In this document: positions 1 through 6,052 of the stretch, in pieces
Layout: every line of letters starts with the position of its first letter
How positions within the stretch are numbered: the stretch's first letter is position 1
Source of the DNA: an uncultured Atopobiaceae bacterium
Lineage (GTDB): Bacteria > Actinomycetota > Coriobacteriia > Coriobacteriales > Atopobiaceae
Reading direction: 5' to 3'
Length of the DNA stretch: 9,599 bases
Assembly: GCA_947581665.1 (NCBI GenBank)
Contig: CANPVI010000045.1
Location: 1 to 9,599 of the forward strand
The notes under the pieces: model-generated
Database searches by the model: none
The model's input: only the letters and a program-made list of their open reading frames with translations
Told to the model about the DNA's origin: nothing
Translations under genes and position numbers: made by a program

Positions 1-1325
1 TAGGCAAGACGACGCTCATCGACGAGTTCGTCAAGGGCAAGCGCGCGCTCTACTTTACCGGCCAGGTGCAGAGCTCGACCCTCAACCTCCGTGCGTTCTC
101 CCGTAGGGTCTTCGAGCGCTTTGGCATGCCAGCTTCAACGCCTGCCTTCGCATCCTGGTCCGATGCCTTCGACTTCGTGGCGGAGCGGTCCAAGGAGAAG
201 CGGCTCGTCTTCGTCTTCGACGAGTTTCCCTACGCCGCCCGGACGGAGCCCGGCCTGCCTTCGGCGCTCCAAGTGGCCATCGACCATGGTTTTTTGCAAG
301 GCGACGTCTTCATGGTGCTCTGTGGGAGCAGCGAGGGATTTATGGAAAGCGAGGTGCTCGGGGCGAAGAGCCCGCTCTACGGGCGCAGGACCGCCCAGAT
401 CCACCTCGGCCCCTTCGACTATCTCGATGCCGCCCGCATGCTGCCGGATATCCCCGCCGTGGAACGCATCGAGTATTACGCCGCATTCGGCGGCACGCCC
501 TACTACCTGGCCCAGCTAGATGCCGAGAAGGGCCTCGTCGGCAATGTCTCTGACCTCATGTTCCGAAAGGCGGGCCTTCTCTATGAAGAGCCGATGATGC
601 TGCTTCGCCAGGAGGTCCGCGAGCCGGCGCTCTACGGCTCAGTGCTGCAGGCCGTGGCGATGGGCGCTGGCGAGCCCGCGAAGATCGCCTCCACGGCGGG
701 CATCGAGGCGAAATCGGTCGGCAAATACCTCCGCATCCTCGAGAGGCTCGGGCTCATCGAGCGAACCCTGCCCTTCGGAGAGAACCGATTGCGGTCTCGC
801 AAGGGCCTCTACGTCGTGGCCGATCCGTTCTTCGCGTTCTGGTATCGGTTCGTGGCGGGCGCCGTGGGCGCCATCGAGATGGGGGCGGGGGAGGCCGTGG
901 CCTGCCAGGTGTGCGATGGGCAGGCGCTGCCGACCTTCGTCGGGAGGCAGTTCGAGCGCATCGCCCTCCAATGGGTCGCAAGGGCGAACAGGGCGGGTAA
1001 GCTCCCCTTCCTCGCCACCGAGCTGGGACGATGGTGGGGAAATGACCCCGAGGCTCGCGAGCAGGTGGACATCGACCTCGTCGCCGCCAACCGCGAGGAA
1101 GGAGCAGCGCTCTTCGGCGAGTGCAAGTGGCGAAACGACTTCGACGAGGCGACCACGATCGAGACGCTGGAGCGCAGGTCGCGGCTCGTGGCTTCGCTCA
1201 GGTCCGTGGAGGACCGCACGTATCTGCTGGTGACGAAGAAAGAGGCCAGCAGGCCGGTAAAGAGAGGGGCGCGCGAGAGGAATGACGTCATCCTTGTCCC
1301 TGCGACCGATCTCTACGACCTCTAG
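1..1325 (+). CDS. AAA ATPase with C-terminal DUF234 (PD-(D/E)XK-like) domain, 5' end outside the window
   Basis: The open frame is already running at base 3, where it reads GKTTL, the tail of a Walker A P-loop. The true start therefore lies left of the window, and the GTG at 66 is internal. About 440 residues are visible. Walker B is the hydrophobic run ending VFVFDEF (visible residues ~69-75). Next come a sensor-like CGSSEGF, an SPLYGRR segment with candidate arginine fingers, and the FGGTP motif typical of the archaeal-type ATPase family (~162-166). A winged-helix region follows (~210-255). The C-terminal domain carries the GRWWG signature of DUF234, then DIDLVA (Asp ~356/358) and GECKW (Glu ~373, Lys ~375), which together match a PD-(D/E)XK nuclease-like core. 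Families of this architecture (PF01637 + PF03008) are common but their role is not established. Nearest neighbour is tRNA-Val on the other strand. The domain call is firm; the function is unknown. Confidence 0.85.
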   Translation, partial: GKTTLIDEFVKGKRALYFTGQVQSSTLNLRAFSRRVFERFGMPASTPAFASWSDAFDFVAERSKEKRLVFVFDEFPYAARTEPGLPSALQVAIDHGFLQGDVFMVLCGSSEGFMESEVLGAKSPLYGRRTAQIHLGPFDYLDAARMLPDIPAVERIEYYAAFGGTPYYLAQLDAEKGLVGNVSDLMFRKAGLLYEEPMMLLRQEVREPALYGSVLQAVAMGAGEPAKIASTAGIEAKSVGKYLRILERLGLIERTLPFGENRLRSRKGLYVVADPFFAFWYRFVAGAVGAIEMGAGEAVACQVCDGQALPTFVGRQFERIALQWVARANRAGKLPFLATELGRWWGNDPEAREQVDIDLVAANREEGAALFGECKWRNDFDEATTIETLERRSRLVASLRSVEDRTYLLVTKKEASRPVKRGARERNDVILVPATDLYDL

Positions 1326-1411
1326 CTCCCGGGAATCTCCCGAAATCCCGAGCCGGCGAGCCTCACACGAAGACAGGCCACCGGGGCGAGCCCGATGACC
1401 TGCGGGAATGC

Positions 1412-1486
1412 TGGTGGGCGTTACAAGATTTGAACTTGTGACCTCTTCCGTGTCAGGGAAGCGCTCTCCCCCTGAGCTAAACGCCC
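1412..1486 (-). tRNA. tRNA-Val, anticodon GAC
   Basis: The minus strand folds as a full cloverleaf of 75 nt. The acceptor arms GGGCGTT and AACGCCC pair perfectly. The anticodon stem CTTCC/GGAAG encloses loop CTGACAC with anticodon GAC (complement of 1452-1454). The T-loop is TTCAAAT, the discriminator is A, and CCA is encoded (complement of 1412-1414). It reads GUC/GUU valine codons. It lies downstream of the phosphatase gene on the same strand, and tail to tail with the ATPase gene. Confidence 0.97.
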
Positions 1487-1503
1487 TTCGTGGTGCGCGT
1501 AGC

Positions 1504-1509
1504 AGTATA
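1504..1509 (-). promoter_or_regulatory. candidate -10 element for tRNA-Val
   Basis: The minus strand reads TATACT, one base off the sigma70 -10 consensus, ending 17 bases before the first base of tRNA-Val. No good -35 hexamer is seen at the expected distance. The assignment rests only on the -10 match and its position. Confidence 0.35.
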
Positions 1510-1545
1510 GCAGGTGCAATCGCGCGTGCGCTCCCACATCCGAGT

Positions 1546-1607
1546 CCTCCACGCGAGACGCCGTGCTTCGCGCCTCCACGCGAGCCGTCGCGCTACGCCT
1601 CCACGAG
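1546..1607. repeat. short degenerate tandem repeat at the 3' end of the phosphatase gene
   Basis: The 12-mer CCTCCACGCGAG occurs at 1546-1557 and again at 1573-1584. A shortened copy, CCTCCACGAG, lies at 1598-1607 and forms part of the phosphatase's last codons. The period is 25-27 bases, and the sequence between copies is also partly similar. It looks like a small duplication of the gene's 3' end into the spacer before tRNA-Val. Confidence 0.5.
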
Positions 1608-2564
1608 GTAGAGCCCGCGCAGGCGCTCGATCTTCGCCGCGTCGAGGCCGAGCGCGTCCTCGAAATACGCGTCGATCGTGCCGTAGTGGGCGAGGATCGC
1701 GGCGATCGCCACCTGCAGGTAGCCCGCGCTCACGGTGTAGAGCACGTGGATCATCTCGAGGGTCTTCGGCGCCACGTGGCCGAAGCTGTTCACGCGGACG
1801 GCCTCCTCGAAGAGCGGCTCGGTGTGCGCGTTCGAGGCGAGGTAGTCCTCCATCACGAGGTCCTGCGGCACGCCGAGCGCGGTCTCGGTGAGGAAGCCCG
1901 CAATGCCCGTGCGATCCTTACCGGCGGTGCAATGCCAGAGCACCGCGCCCTTCTCGGTGGAGAGGAGGATCTCGAAGAAGCGCTGCCAGATGGCGACGCT
2001 CGTCTTCGAGAGCACCATCGAGGGATAGAACTCGATGGAGGGCCCCATGGGGGAGGCGAGGTACTCCTCTACCTTCGGCATGAGGGTGCGAAGCGATTCG
2101 TCGTCGGTGATGCCGAGCGCCGAGCTCGAGAGCACGGAGAGGTGCTCCCAGGAGGCCGACTCGAGCCTCTTCGTGGGGTCCGGTTCGTGCTCGATCTCGG
2201 TATCGGTGCGCAGGTCCACGACCGCGGCGAGGGGGATCTCCTTCAAGCGCTCGATGTCGGCGCCGGTAGCGCCATGGAGGAGGCCGGAGCGCAGGAGCCG
2301 CCCGGGCGCGATCATCCGGCCGTCCGCAGCCGGCATGCCCCCGAGGTCGCGTGCGTTCGAGATGCCCTTCAAGCCGAGGTAGCCGAAGCCGCGGCCCATG
2401 AACGCACGCGCCTGCTCAATGGCCTTCTCATCAGGCGCCTCCTGGGGCGCGAGGGTGCAGGAGGGGGTGGGGAAGACGTCGCTCAATGATGTGGGTTCGG
2501 TGGACGCGCCTTCGTCTTCCGGCTGCACTTCGACTTCTCCACGCTCGCGCTTCTTTGAACTCAT
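1593..2564 (-). CDS. C(X)5R protein tyrosine / phosphoinositide phosphatase
   Basis: A 323-residue predicted cytosolic phosphatase of the bacterial tyrosine phosphatase family (PF13350 type). The signature HCTAGKDRTG is at residues 211-220, with nucleophile Cys212 and phosphate-binding Arg218. The family's N-terminal landmarks NARDLGG (~70-76), GRLLRSG and VVDLRTDTEIE are also present. The first ~50 residues are highly charged and low in complexity (KKRERGEVEVQPEDEGAS) and look disordered. No signal peptide or membrane segment is seen. The ATG at 2564 is chosen because GGAAGGG sits 5-7 bases upstream. The same frame is open to 2651, but that would run into tRNA-Gly. The substrate is not evident: this family includes both phosphotyrosine and phosphoinositide phosphatases. 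It diverges from tRNA-Gly. Confidence 0.9.
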   Translation of the reverse strand: MSSKKRERGEVEVQPEDEGASTEPTSLSDVFPTPSCTLAPQEAPDEKAIEQARAFMGRGFGYLGLKGISNARDLGGMPAADGRMIAPGRLLRSGLLHGATGADIERLKEIPLAAVVDLRTDTEIEHEPDPTKRLESASWEHLSVLSSSALGITDDESLRTLMPKVEEYLASPMGPSIEFYPSMVLSKTSVAIWQRFFEILLSTEKGAVLWHCTAGKDRTGIAGFLTETALGVPQDLVMEDYLASNAHTEPLFEEAVRVNSFGHVAPKTLEMIHVLYTVSAGYLQVAIAAILAHYGTIDAYFEDALGLDAAKIERLRGLYLVEA

Positions 2565-2581
2565 CTCGATCCCTTCCGGCC

Positions 2582-2610
2582 TTGCGACGCCACGCCAAAT
2601 ACCGTACACT
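2582..2610 (+). promoter_or_regulatory. sigma70-type promoter of tRNA-Gly
   Basis: TTGCGA (2582-2587), then a 17-base spacer, then TACACT (2605-2610). The tRNA begins 11 bases after the -10 element, so transcription would start only a few bases before the mature 5' end. Spacing is ideal and both hexamers match four of six consensus positions. Confidence 0.65.
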
Positions 2611-2621
2611 AGCCTCCGCAC

Positions 2622-2697
2622 GCGGACATGGCTCAGCTGGTAGAGCACCACCTTGCCAAGGTGGGGGTCGCGGGTTCGAACCCCGTTGTCCGCTCCA
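2622..2697 (+). tRNA. tRNA-Gly, anticodon GCC
   Basis: A 76-nt cloverleaf. Acceptor arms GCGGACA and TGTCCGC pair perfectly. Anticodon stem CCACC/GGTGG encloses loop TTGCCAA with anticodon GCC at 2655-2657. The T-arm is CGGGG/CCCCG around TTCGAAC-type loop sequence, the discriminator is T, and CCA is encoded at 2695-2697. Confidence 0.97.
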
Positions 2698-2706
2698 GGC
2701 CATTCG

Positions 2707-2734
2707 AAGGCCGGTCTTCCGACCGGCCTTTTTT
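2707..2734 (+). terminator. intrinsic terminator between tRNA-Gly and tRNA-Cys
   Basis: GGCCGGTC (2709-2716) and GACCGGCC (2721-2728) form a perfect 8-bp GC-rich stem around TTCC, extended by A-T pairs on the outside, and are followed directly by six T residues (2729-2734). It has the textbook form of a Rho-independent terminator. It is odd in that tRNA-Cys begins only 4 bases after the T run. Confidence 0.85.
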
Positions 2735-2738
2735 AAAC

Positions 2739-2812
2739 GGCGATGTGGCCAAGTGGTAAGGCAGAGGCCTGCAAAGCCTTTATCCCCAGTTCGAATCTGG
2801 GCATCGCCTCCA
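2739..2812 (+). tRNA. tRNA-Cys, anticodon GCA
   Basis: A 74-nt cloverleaf. Acceptor arms GGCGATG and CATCGCC pair perfectly. The anticodon stem closes on loop CTGCAAA with anticodon GCA at 2771-2773. The T-arm CCCAG/CTGGG carries TTCGAAT, the discriminator is T (2809), and CCA is encoded at 2810-2812. No promoter of its own is visible in the short gap behind the preceding terminator. Confidence 0.97.
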
Positions 2813-2820
2813 AGATCGCA

Positions 2821-2853
2821 AAAGCGGTCGTCCGGTCTCCGGGCGGCCGCTTT
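2821..2853 (+). terminator. terminator of the tRNA pair, possibly also serving asnS from the other side
   Basis: Arms 2821-2835 and 2839-2853 form a 15-bp stem around TCT, flanked by AAA and TTT. The two imperfect positions are G.U wobbles when the plus strand is transcribed but A.C mismatches on the minus strand, so the stem is built for the tRNA-Cys transcript. The minus strand reads CCGCTTTTGCG at the other flank, so weak termination of asnS is also possible. Confidence 0.75.
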
Positions 2854-2888
2854 CGTGTGCGGGGCGTGGCGATCGGGAGGCCCGGCGC

Positions 2889-2917
2889 CGCGCTCCTCCG
2901 CGCTCCTCCGCGTTCCT
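2889..2917. repeat. two and a half copies of a 10-base unit at the asnS stop codon
   Basis: CGCGCTCCTC occurs at 2889-2898 and 2899-2908, then CGCG followed by TTCCT runs into the complement of the asnS stop codon. It is short and GC-rich, and may only be replication slippage. Confidence 0.4.
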
Positions 2918-4319
2918 AGAAGTCCGCGTTGCCCACGGTGCGAGGGTGGGGAAGGACGTCGCGGATGTTGTCCACGCCCGTGAGGTACATCACGAGGCGC
3001 TCGAAGCCGAGCCCGAAGCCCGCGTGCTCGCAGGTGCCGTAGCGGCGAAGGTCGAGGTAGAAGCGGTATTGCTCCGCGTCCATGCCCGCCTCGGCGATGC
3101 GCGCCTCGAGGAGCTCGAGTCGCTCCTCGCGCTGGGAGCCGCCCACGATCTCCCCCACGCCGGGCACGAGGCAGTCCACGGCCGCCACCGTCTTGCCGTC
3201 GTCGTTCGCGCGCATGTAGAAGGCCTTGATCTCCTTCGGGTAGTCCGTGACGAAGACGGGCTTGCCGAAGCACGCCTCCGTGAGGAAGCGCTCGTGCTCG
3301 GTTTGGAGGTCCACGCCCCAGTGCACGGGGTAGTCGAATGCGTGACCCTCCGCCTGCGCCTTCTCGAGGAGCTCGATCGCCTCCGTGTAGGTGATGCGCG
3401 CGAAGTCGCTCGAGGCCACGTTCTCGAGGCGCTCGAGGAGCCCCTTGTCCACGAAGCGGTTGAAGAGGTCGAGCTCGTCCGGGCAGGCTTCGCGCACGTC
3501 GTTGATGACGGCCTTCAGCATGGCCTCGGCCACGTCCATGTCGCCCTCGAGGTCGCAGAACGCCATCTCCGGCTCCACCATCCAGAACTCCGCCGCGTGA
3601 CGGCGCGTGTTCGAGTTCTCCGCGCGAAACGTCGGGCCGAAGGTGTAGACGTCGCCGAAGCTCATGGCGAAGTTCTCGGCTTGGAGCTGGCCGGAGACCG
3701 TGAGGTTCGTGGCCTTGCCGAAGAAGTCCCGCGACCAGTCGATGGCGCCGGCCTCCGTGCGCGGCGGGTTCTCGAGGTCGAGCGTGGTCACGCGGAACAT
3801 CTCGCCCGCGCCCTCCGCGTCGCTCGCCGTGATGATGGGCGTCGTCACGTAGACGAAGCCGCGCTCCTGGAAGAAGCGGTGGATCGAGTACGCGGCCACG
3901 GAGCGCACGCGGAAGACGGCGCGGAAGAGGTTCGTGCGGCTGCGAAGGTGCTGCTGGGTGCGGAGGAACTCGCGCGAGGCGCGCTTCTTCTGCATGGGGT
4001 AGTCCGGCGCGGCGGCGCCCACGACCTCCACGCTCGTGGCCTTGAGCTCGAAGGGCTGCGGGCGCTCTGGCGTGAGCGCGAGGACGCCGCGCGCCACGAT
4101 CGCCGAGCCGCCCGGGATGGCCGCCACCTCGGCGTAGTTCTCGAGCTCGCCCGCGTTCGCCACCACCTGCAAGCCCTTGAAGCAGCTGCCGTCGTTCAGC
4201 GTGACGAAGCCGAAGTTCTTCATGTCGCGCACGGACTGCACCCAGCCGCAGACCGTGACCTCCTTGTCGGCGAAGGAAGTGGGATCGGCGAAGAGCTGGG
4301 CGATGCGGGTCCTTTGCAT
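2916..4319 (-). CDS. asnS: asparaginyl-tRNA synthetase
   Basis: Cytosolic class II aminoacyl-tRNA synthetase that activates asparagine with ATP and charges tRNA-Asn. It is 467 residues, the usual length for bacterial AsnRS. The N-terminal OB-fold anticodon-binding domain spans ~17-101 (VTVCGWVQSVRDMKNFGFV). Motif 2 begins at GPTFRAENSNTRRH (228-241) and reaches EFWMVEPEM. Motif 3 is GFGLGFERLVMYLTG (434-448). The C-terminus, NIRDVLPHPRTVGNADF, is a close variant of the family's conserved ending. The ATG at 4319 is chosen because AGGAAGG lies 5 bases upstream, and it gives the family length; the in-frame codon at 4391 would add 24 low-complexity residues. The GNAT gene lies 99 bases upstream on the same strand. 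No T-box-like leader is seen in that gap. Confidence 0.97.
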   Translation of the reverse strand: MQRTRIAQLFADPTSFADKEVTVCGWVQSVRDMKNFGFVTLNDGSCFKGLQVVANAGELENYAEVAAIPGGSAIVARGVLALTPERPQPFELKATSVEVVGAAAPDYPMQKKRASREFLRTQQHLRSRTNLFRAVFRVRSVAAYSIHRFFQERGFVYVTTPIITASDAEGAGEMFRVTTLDLENPPRTEAGAIDWSRDFFGKATNLTVSGQLQAENFAMSFGDVYTFGPTFRAENSNTRRHAAEFWMVEPEMAFCDLEGDMDVAEAMLKAVINDVREACPDELDLFNRFVDKGLLERLENVASSDFARITYTEAIELLEKAQAEGHAFDYPVHWGVDLQTEHERFLTEACFGKPVFVTDYPKEIKAFYMRANDDGKTVAAVDCLVPGVGEIVGGSQREERLELLEARIAEAGMDAEQYRFYLDLRRYGTCEHAGFGLGFERLVMYLTGVDNIRDVLPHPRTVGNADF

Positions 4320-4365
4320 GGGGGCCTTCCTTAGGGGATGCGGGGGTGAGAGGGGCGTGCTTGCC

Positions 4366-4391
4366 ATTGTAGGACGCGCCTCCCACGACAA
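4366..4391 (-). promoter_or_regulatory. possible asnS promoter
   Basis: In the gap before asnS the minus strand carries TACAAT (complement of 4366-4371), a strong -10 match. TTGTCG (complement of 4386-4391) lies upstream, but the spacer is only 14 bases, shorter than normal. Either the -35 is dispensable, the promoter is weak, or asnS is co-transcribed with the GNAT gene. Confidence 0.3.
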
Positions 4392-4418
4392 TTCGCGGGT
4401 GCGGCGGAGCGCGCACGC

Positions 4419-4952
4419 CTAGGAGCCAACCTCGCGCTCCATGATGTAGTCGTCCATCACGAAGCCGCCGCCGATGCTGGTGACGGCCTTCTCGATCACG
4501 CGGAACCCGGTGGCGTCGTAGGCGTGGATGGCGAGCTCGTTGCCCTTGTTCACCGTGAGGTACATCGCACGGAGCCCGCGCCCTCGGCAGAGGTCGTCGT
4601 AGAAGCGCACGACCGCCTTGCCGAGGCCCCGCCCGCGCTCGCTTTGGAGCACGTAGATCTTCGAGATGAAGAAGCGGTTCGTCTCGGGCTCCACGTGTCC
4701 GCCGGTGTAGCCCACGATGCGCTCGGCGCCACTCGAGTCGCGCTCGACGATGAACCAATACTCGAAGGCGTCCTCGGCCATCGCGCGGCGGATGGCGTCC
4801 TCGCTCTGGAAGAGATCCACCATGTAGGTCGTCTGGGCCTGTCCGATCCTCGGCGGCCAGTACTCGAACCAGATCTCACGCGCGAGCTCCGCAAGCTCGG
4901 GCACCTCATGAGGACTTACGGACTTGAAAGCGACATCCACGAGTAGCTCCAT
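4419..4952 (-). CDS. GNAT-family N-acetyltransferase
   Basis: A 177-residue single-domain acetyl-CoA-dependent acetyltransferase with unidentified acceptor. The acetyl-CoA pyrophosphate loop is SERGRGLGK (104-112; R-x-x-G-x-G at 106-111). It follows beta strand ISKIYVL and precedes LTVNKGNELAIHAYDATGF (132-150), the usual motif B with its Asn and Tyr. No membrane segment is present. The start is uncertain: ATG at 4952 has no clear ribosome binding site, while a GTG four codons later (4940) has GGAG 6 bases upstream, giving 173 residues. It lies upstream of asnS on the same strand and may share a transcript. It differs from the TacT-like toxin nearby in lacking the F..G....D..W N-terminal signature and any antitoxin partner. 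Confidence 0.85.
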   Translation of the reverse strand: MELLVDVAFKSVSPHEVPELAELAREIWFEYWPPRIGQAQTTYMVDLFQSEDAIRRAMAEDAFEYWFIVERDSSGAERIVGYTGGHVEPETNRFFISKIYVLQSERGRGLGKAVVRFYDDLCRGRGLRAMYLTVNKGNELAIHAYDATGFRVIEKAVTSIGGGFVMDDYIMEREVGS

Positions 4953-4992
4953 TTCATTGAAGACACGCGAGGTGTGATTGATAGGTAGCGCA

Positions 4993-5022
4993 TATATCGT
5001 AGAGCGCCGATCATTTGGGCAA
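4993..5022 (-). promoter_or_regulatory. candidate promoter of the GNAT / asnS unit
   Basis: The minus strand reads TTGCCC (complement of 5017-5022) and then GATATA (complement of 4993-4998) after 18 bases, or CGATAT after 17. This places transcription about 40 bases before the acetyltransferase start. Elsewhere in the 152-base gap 4953-5104, a small GAAA-capped hairpin (CCAC/GTGG, 5040-5051) is seen without a T run. No convincing terminator for the toxin gene was found there. Confidence 0.4.
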
Positions 5023-5104
5023 TGAACCGAGCCATGTCTCCACTTTCGTGGTGGGGCCGCGTGTAAGAATGCAGTTCAATCGAGCGCACGAGGCGTACGG
5101 TCTC

Positions 5105-5584
5105 CTAGACCTTTAGCCGTAGTGGTAGGAAAAGACGGCCGCTCTCGCCAAGCTCTCTGAATCCGAAACGCAGGTAGAAGCCTTGTATGCTCTCATCTGC
5201 CGGATCGACTAAAAGCACCTTTGCTCCTATCACCTCGGCTGCTTGAAGAGATCGTTCGATAGCATCTTGGAGCAGTCTGGAACCATAGCCTTTACCTTGC
5301 TCAATGCTCTTCACTCCAAGCATACCGAGGAGGAATGCCGGTATTTGCCTCGGGGTGTTACGCCGCAGCCAGCTAGATTCGACCGCGTCGCGATCGAGAG
5401 AACAGGCAGAAAGCGTATAGATTCCAACGACTTCTCCGCCATCGTAAAGACCGTAGACCACTGCCGTCCCATAAAGGCTCGCGAGCTTTGCATGGCTGTG
5501 GATCCAGCGATCAACCGTACGATTGCCCGTCGCGAAACCGACGAAGTTCTCGTCGCCACGTATCTGGCGGATCTCACTCGTCAT
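5105..5584 (-). CDS. TacT-like GNAT toxin of a type II toxin-antitoxin system
   Basis: A 159-residue acetyltransferase. Known members of this toxin family acetylate the amino group of charged tRNAs and stop translation; that role here is inferred from resemblance. Seen in the sequence: the N-terminal F..F..GN..VDRWI pattern (14-28), the IPAFLLGMLGV strand (81-91), the acetyl-CoA loop QGKGYGS (96-102), and FYLRFGF (136-142), whose Tyr137 matches the family's catalytic tyrosine. It begins 5 bases after the antitoxin stop, without a clear ribosome binding site of its own, so translation is probably coupled to the antitoxin. Sampled GC is about 50% against about 64% in asnS, and codons such as ATA, AGA and GTA are frequent, which suggests horizontal acquisition. 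Confidence 0.88.
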   Translation of the reverse strand: MTSEIRQIRGDENFVGFATGNRTVDRWIHSHAKLASLYGTAVVYGLYDGGEVVGIYTLSACSLDRDAVESSWLRRNTPRQIPAFLLGMLGVKSIEQGKGYGSRLLQDAIERSLQAAEVIGAKVLLVDPADESIQGFYLRFGFRELGESGRLFLPLRLKV

Positions 5585-5589
5585 GGGTG

Positions 5590-5871
5590 CTAGTCGAACC
5601 TTCGATTGAGGAGTTCGCGAGTGGCCTCGGGAAGGGGATCGTCGAGCGCGGCAAGGAGTGCGTCGAAATCGCTGGAGGAGAGGGTGATCTTCTCTGGGAA
5701 ATCGCGCGCCAACGAGACTCGGACATCAAAGGGAATGCCGCCGACATGCTCGATCTTTGCGAAGAACATGCGGATGGCGGTGGGGATGTCGAGTCCGTTC
5801 TCGCCAAGGATACGGGCAACCGAATCCTTTAGGTCGGAATCGATGCGCGCCTGTACGAGTTCCGTTGCCAT
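5590..5871 (-). CDS. ribbon-helix-helix antitoxin, RelB/DinJ-like N-terminus with TacA/DUF1778-like tail
   Basis: A 93-residue partner of the adjacent GNAT toxin, expected to neutralise it and repress the operon. Residues 4-10 (ELVQARI) form the DNA-contacting beta strand, with helices at ~12-26 and ~28-42. DIPTAIRMFFAKIEHVGGIPFDV contains the classic RelB/DinJ pattern. Residues 62-93 (ITLSSSDFDALLAALDDP...) instead resemble the toxin-binding tail of TacA/DUF1778 antitoxins, which normally pair with GNAT toxins. ATG at 5871 is preceded by AAGGGGG with 6-7 bases spacing, a strong ribosome binding site. The gene is about 60% GC, higher than the toxin. Confidence 0.85.
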   Translation of the reverse strand: MATELVQARIDSDLKDSVARILGENGLDIPTAIRMFFAKIEHVGGIPFDVRVSLARDFPEKITLSSSDFDALLAALDDPLPEATRELLNRRFD

Positions 5872-5886
5872 TTACTACCCCCTTAA

Positions 5887-5918
5887 TAGTCAGAAGGTAC
5901 TATAACACCTACATTAGT
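5887..5918 (-). promoter_or_regulatory. toxin-antitoxin promoter/operator region with repeated TAGT half-sites
   Basis: This is part of an AT-rich stretch (5881-5940 is about 30% GC). TAGT at 5887-5890, ACTA at 5899-5902 and TAGT at 5915-5918 make two inverted pairs sharing the central site. On the minus strand TATAGT (complement of 5898-5903) is a good -10 for the antitoxin gene and overlaps the central half-site. Ribbon-helix-helix repressors bind arrays of short half-sites, so autorepression here is plausible. No convincing -35 was found. Confidence 0.4.
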
Positions 5919-6010
5919 ATGTAATATGAATATAACTCAATTCGAGGCAAAGCCATCGACGCCTCAGTCATCGTCTCATATCGATTCCTCAACGTCCGTA
6001 TACCGCCTTG

Positions 6011-6031
6011 TACGTGCAGTGCTCTCACGTA
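6011..6031 (+). promoter_or_regulatory. dyad TACGTG-N9-CACGTA upstream of the esterase gene
   Basis: Perfect 6-bp inverted repeat (6011-6016 and 6026-6031), 54 bases before the esterase start, with half-site centres 15 bases apart. The form is that of a dimeric regulator's operator. The regulator is unknown and is not encoded next to it. No convincing sigma70 promoter was recognised around it. Confidence 0.35.
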
Positions 6032-6052
6032 GGTGCCTAGACTGGAATGAAC

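Noticed and set aside
1326..1411. Terminator of the ATPase gene
   Set aside because: CGGGA-ATC-TCCCG (1329-1341) can form a small hairpin, but there is no T run after it.
2565..2651. Upstream start for the phosphatase
   Set aside because: It would place coding sequence over tRNA-Gly and its promoter; ATG 2564 has a strong ribosome binding site.
2946..4334. A 462-codon plus-strand frame opposite asnS
   Set aside because: It is the antisense of a confidently identified synthetase, with Leu/Glu/His/Val-rich composition and no recognisable motif.
4320..4418. T-box riboswitch in front of asnS
   Set aside because: The gap is only 99 bases, with no T-box core sequence and no terminator/antiterminator pair.
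2431..4758. A 775-codon open frame on the minus strand
   Set aside because: It runs through tRNA-Cys, tRNA-Gly and both real genes in another frame, and its translation is Arg/His/Ala-rich low-complexity sequence typical of a shadow frame in GC-rich DNA.
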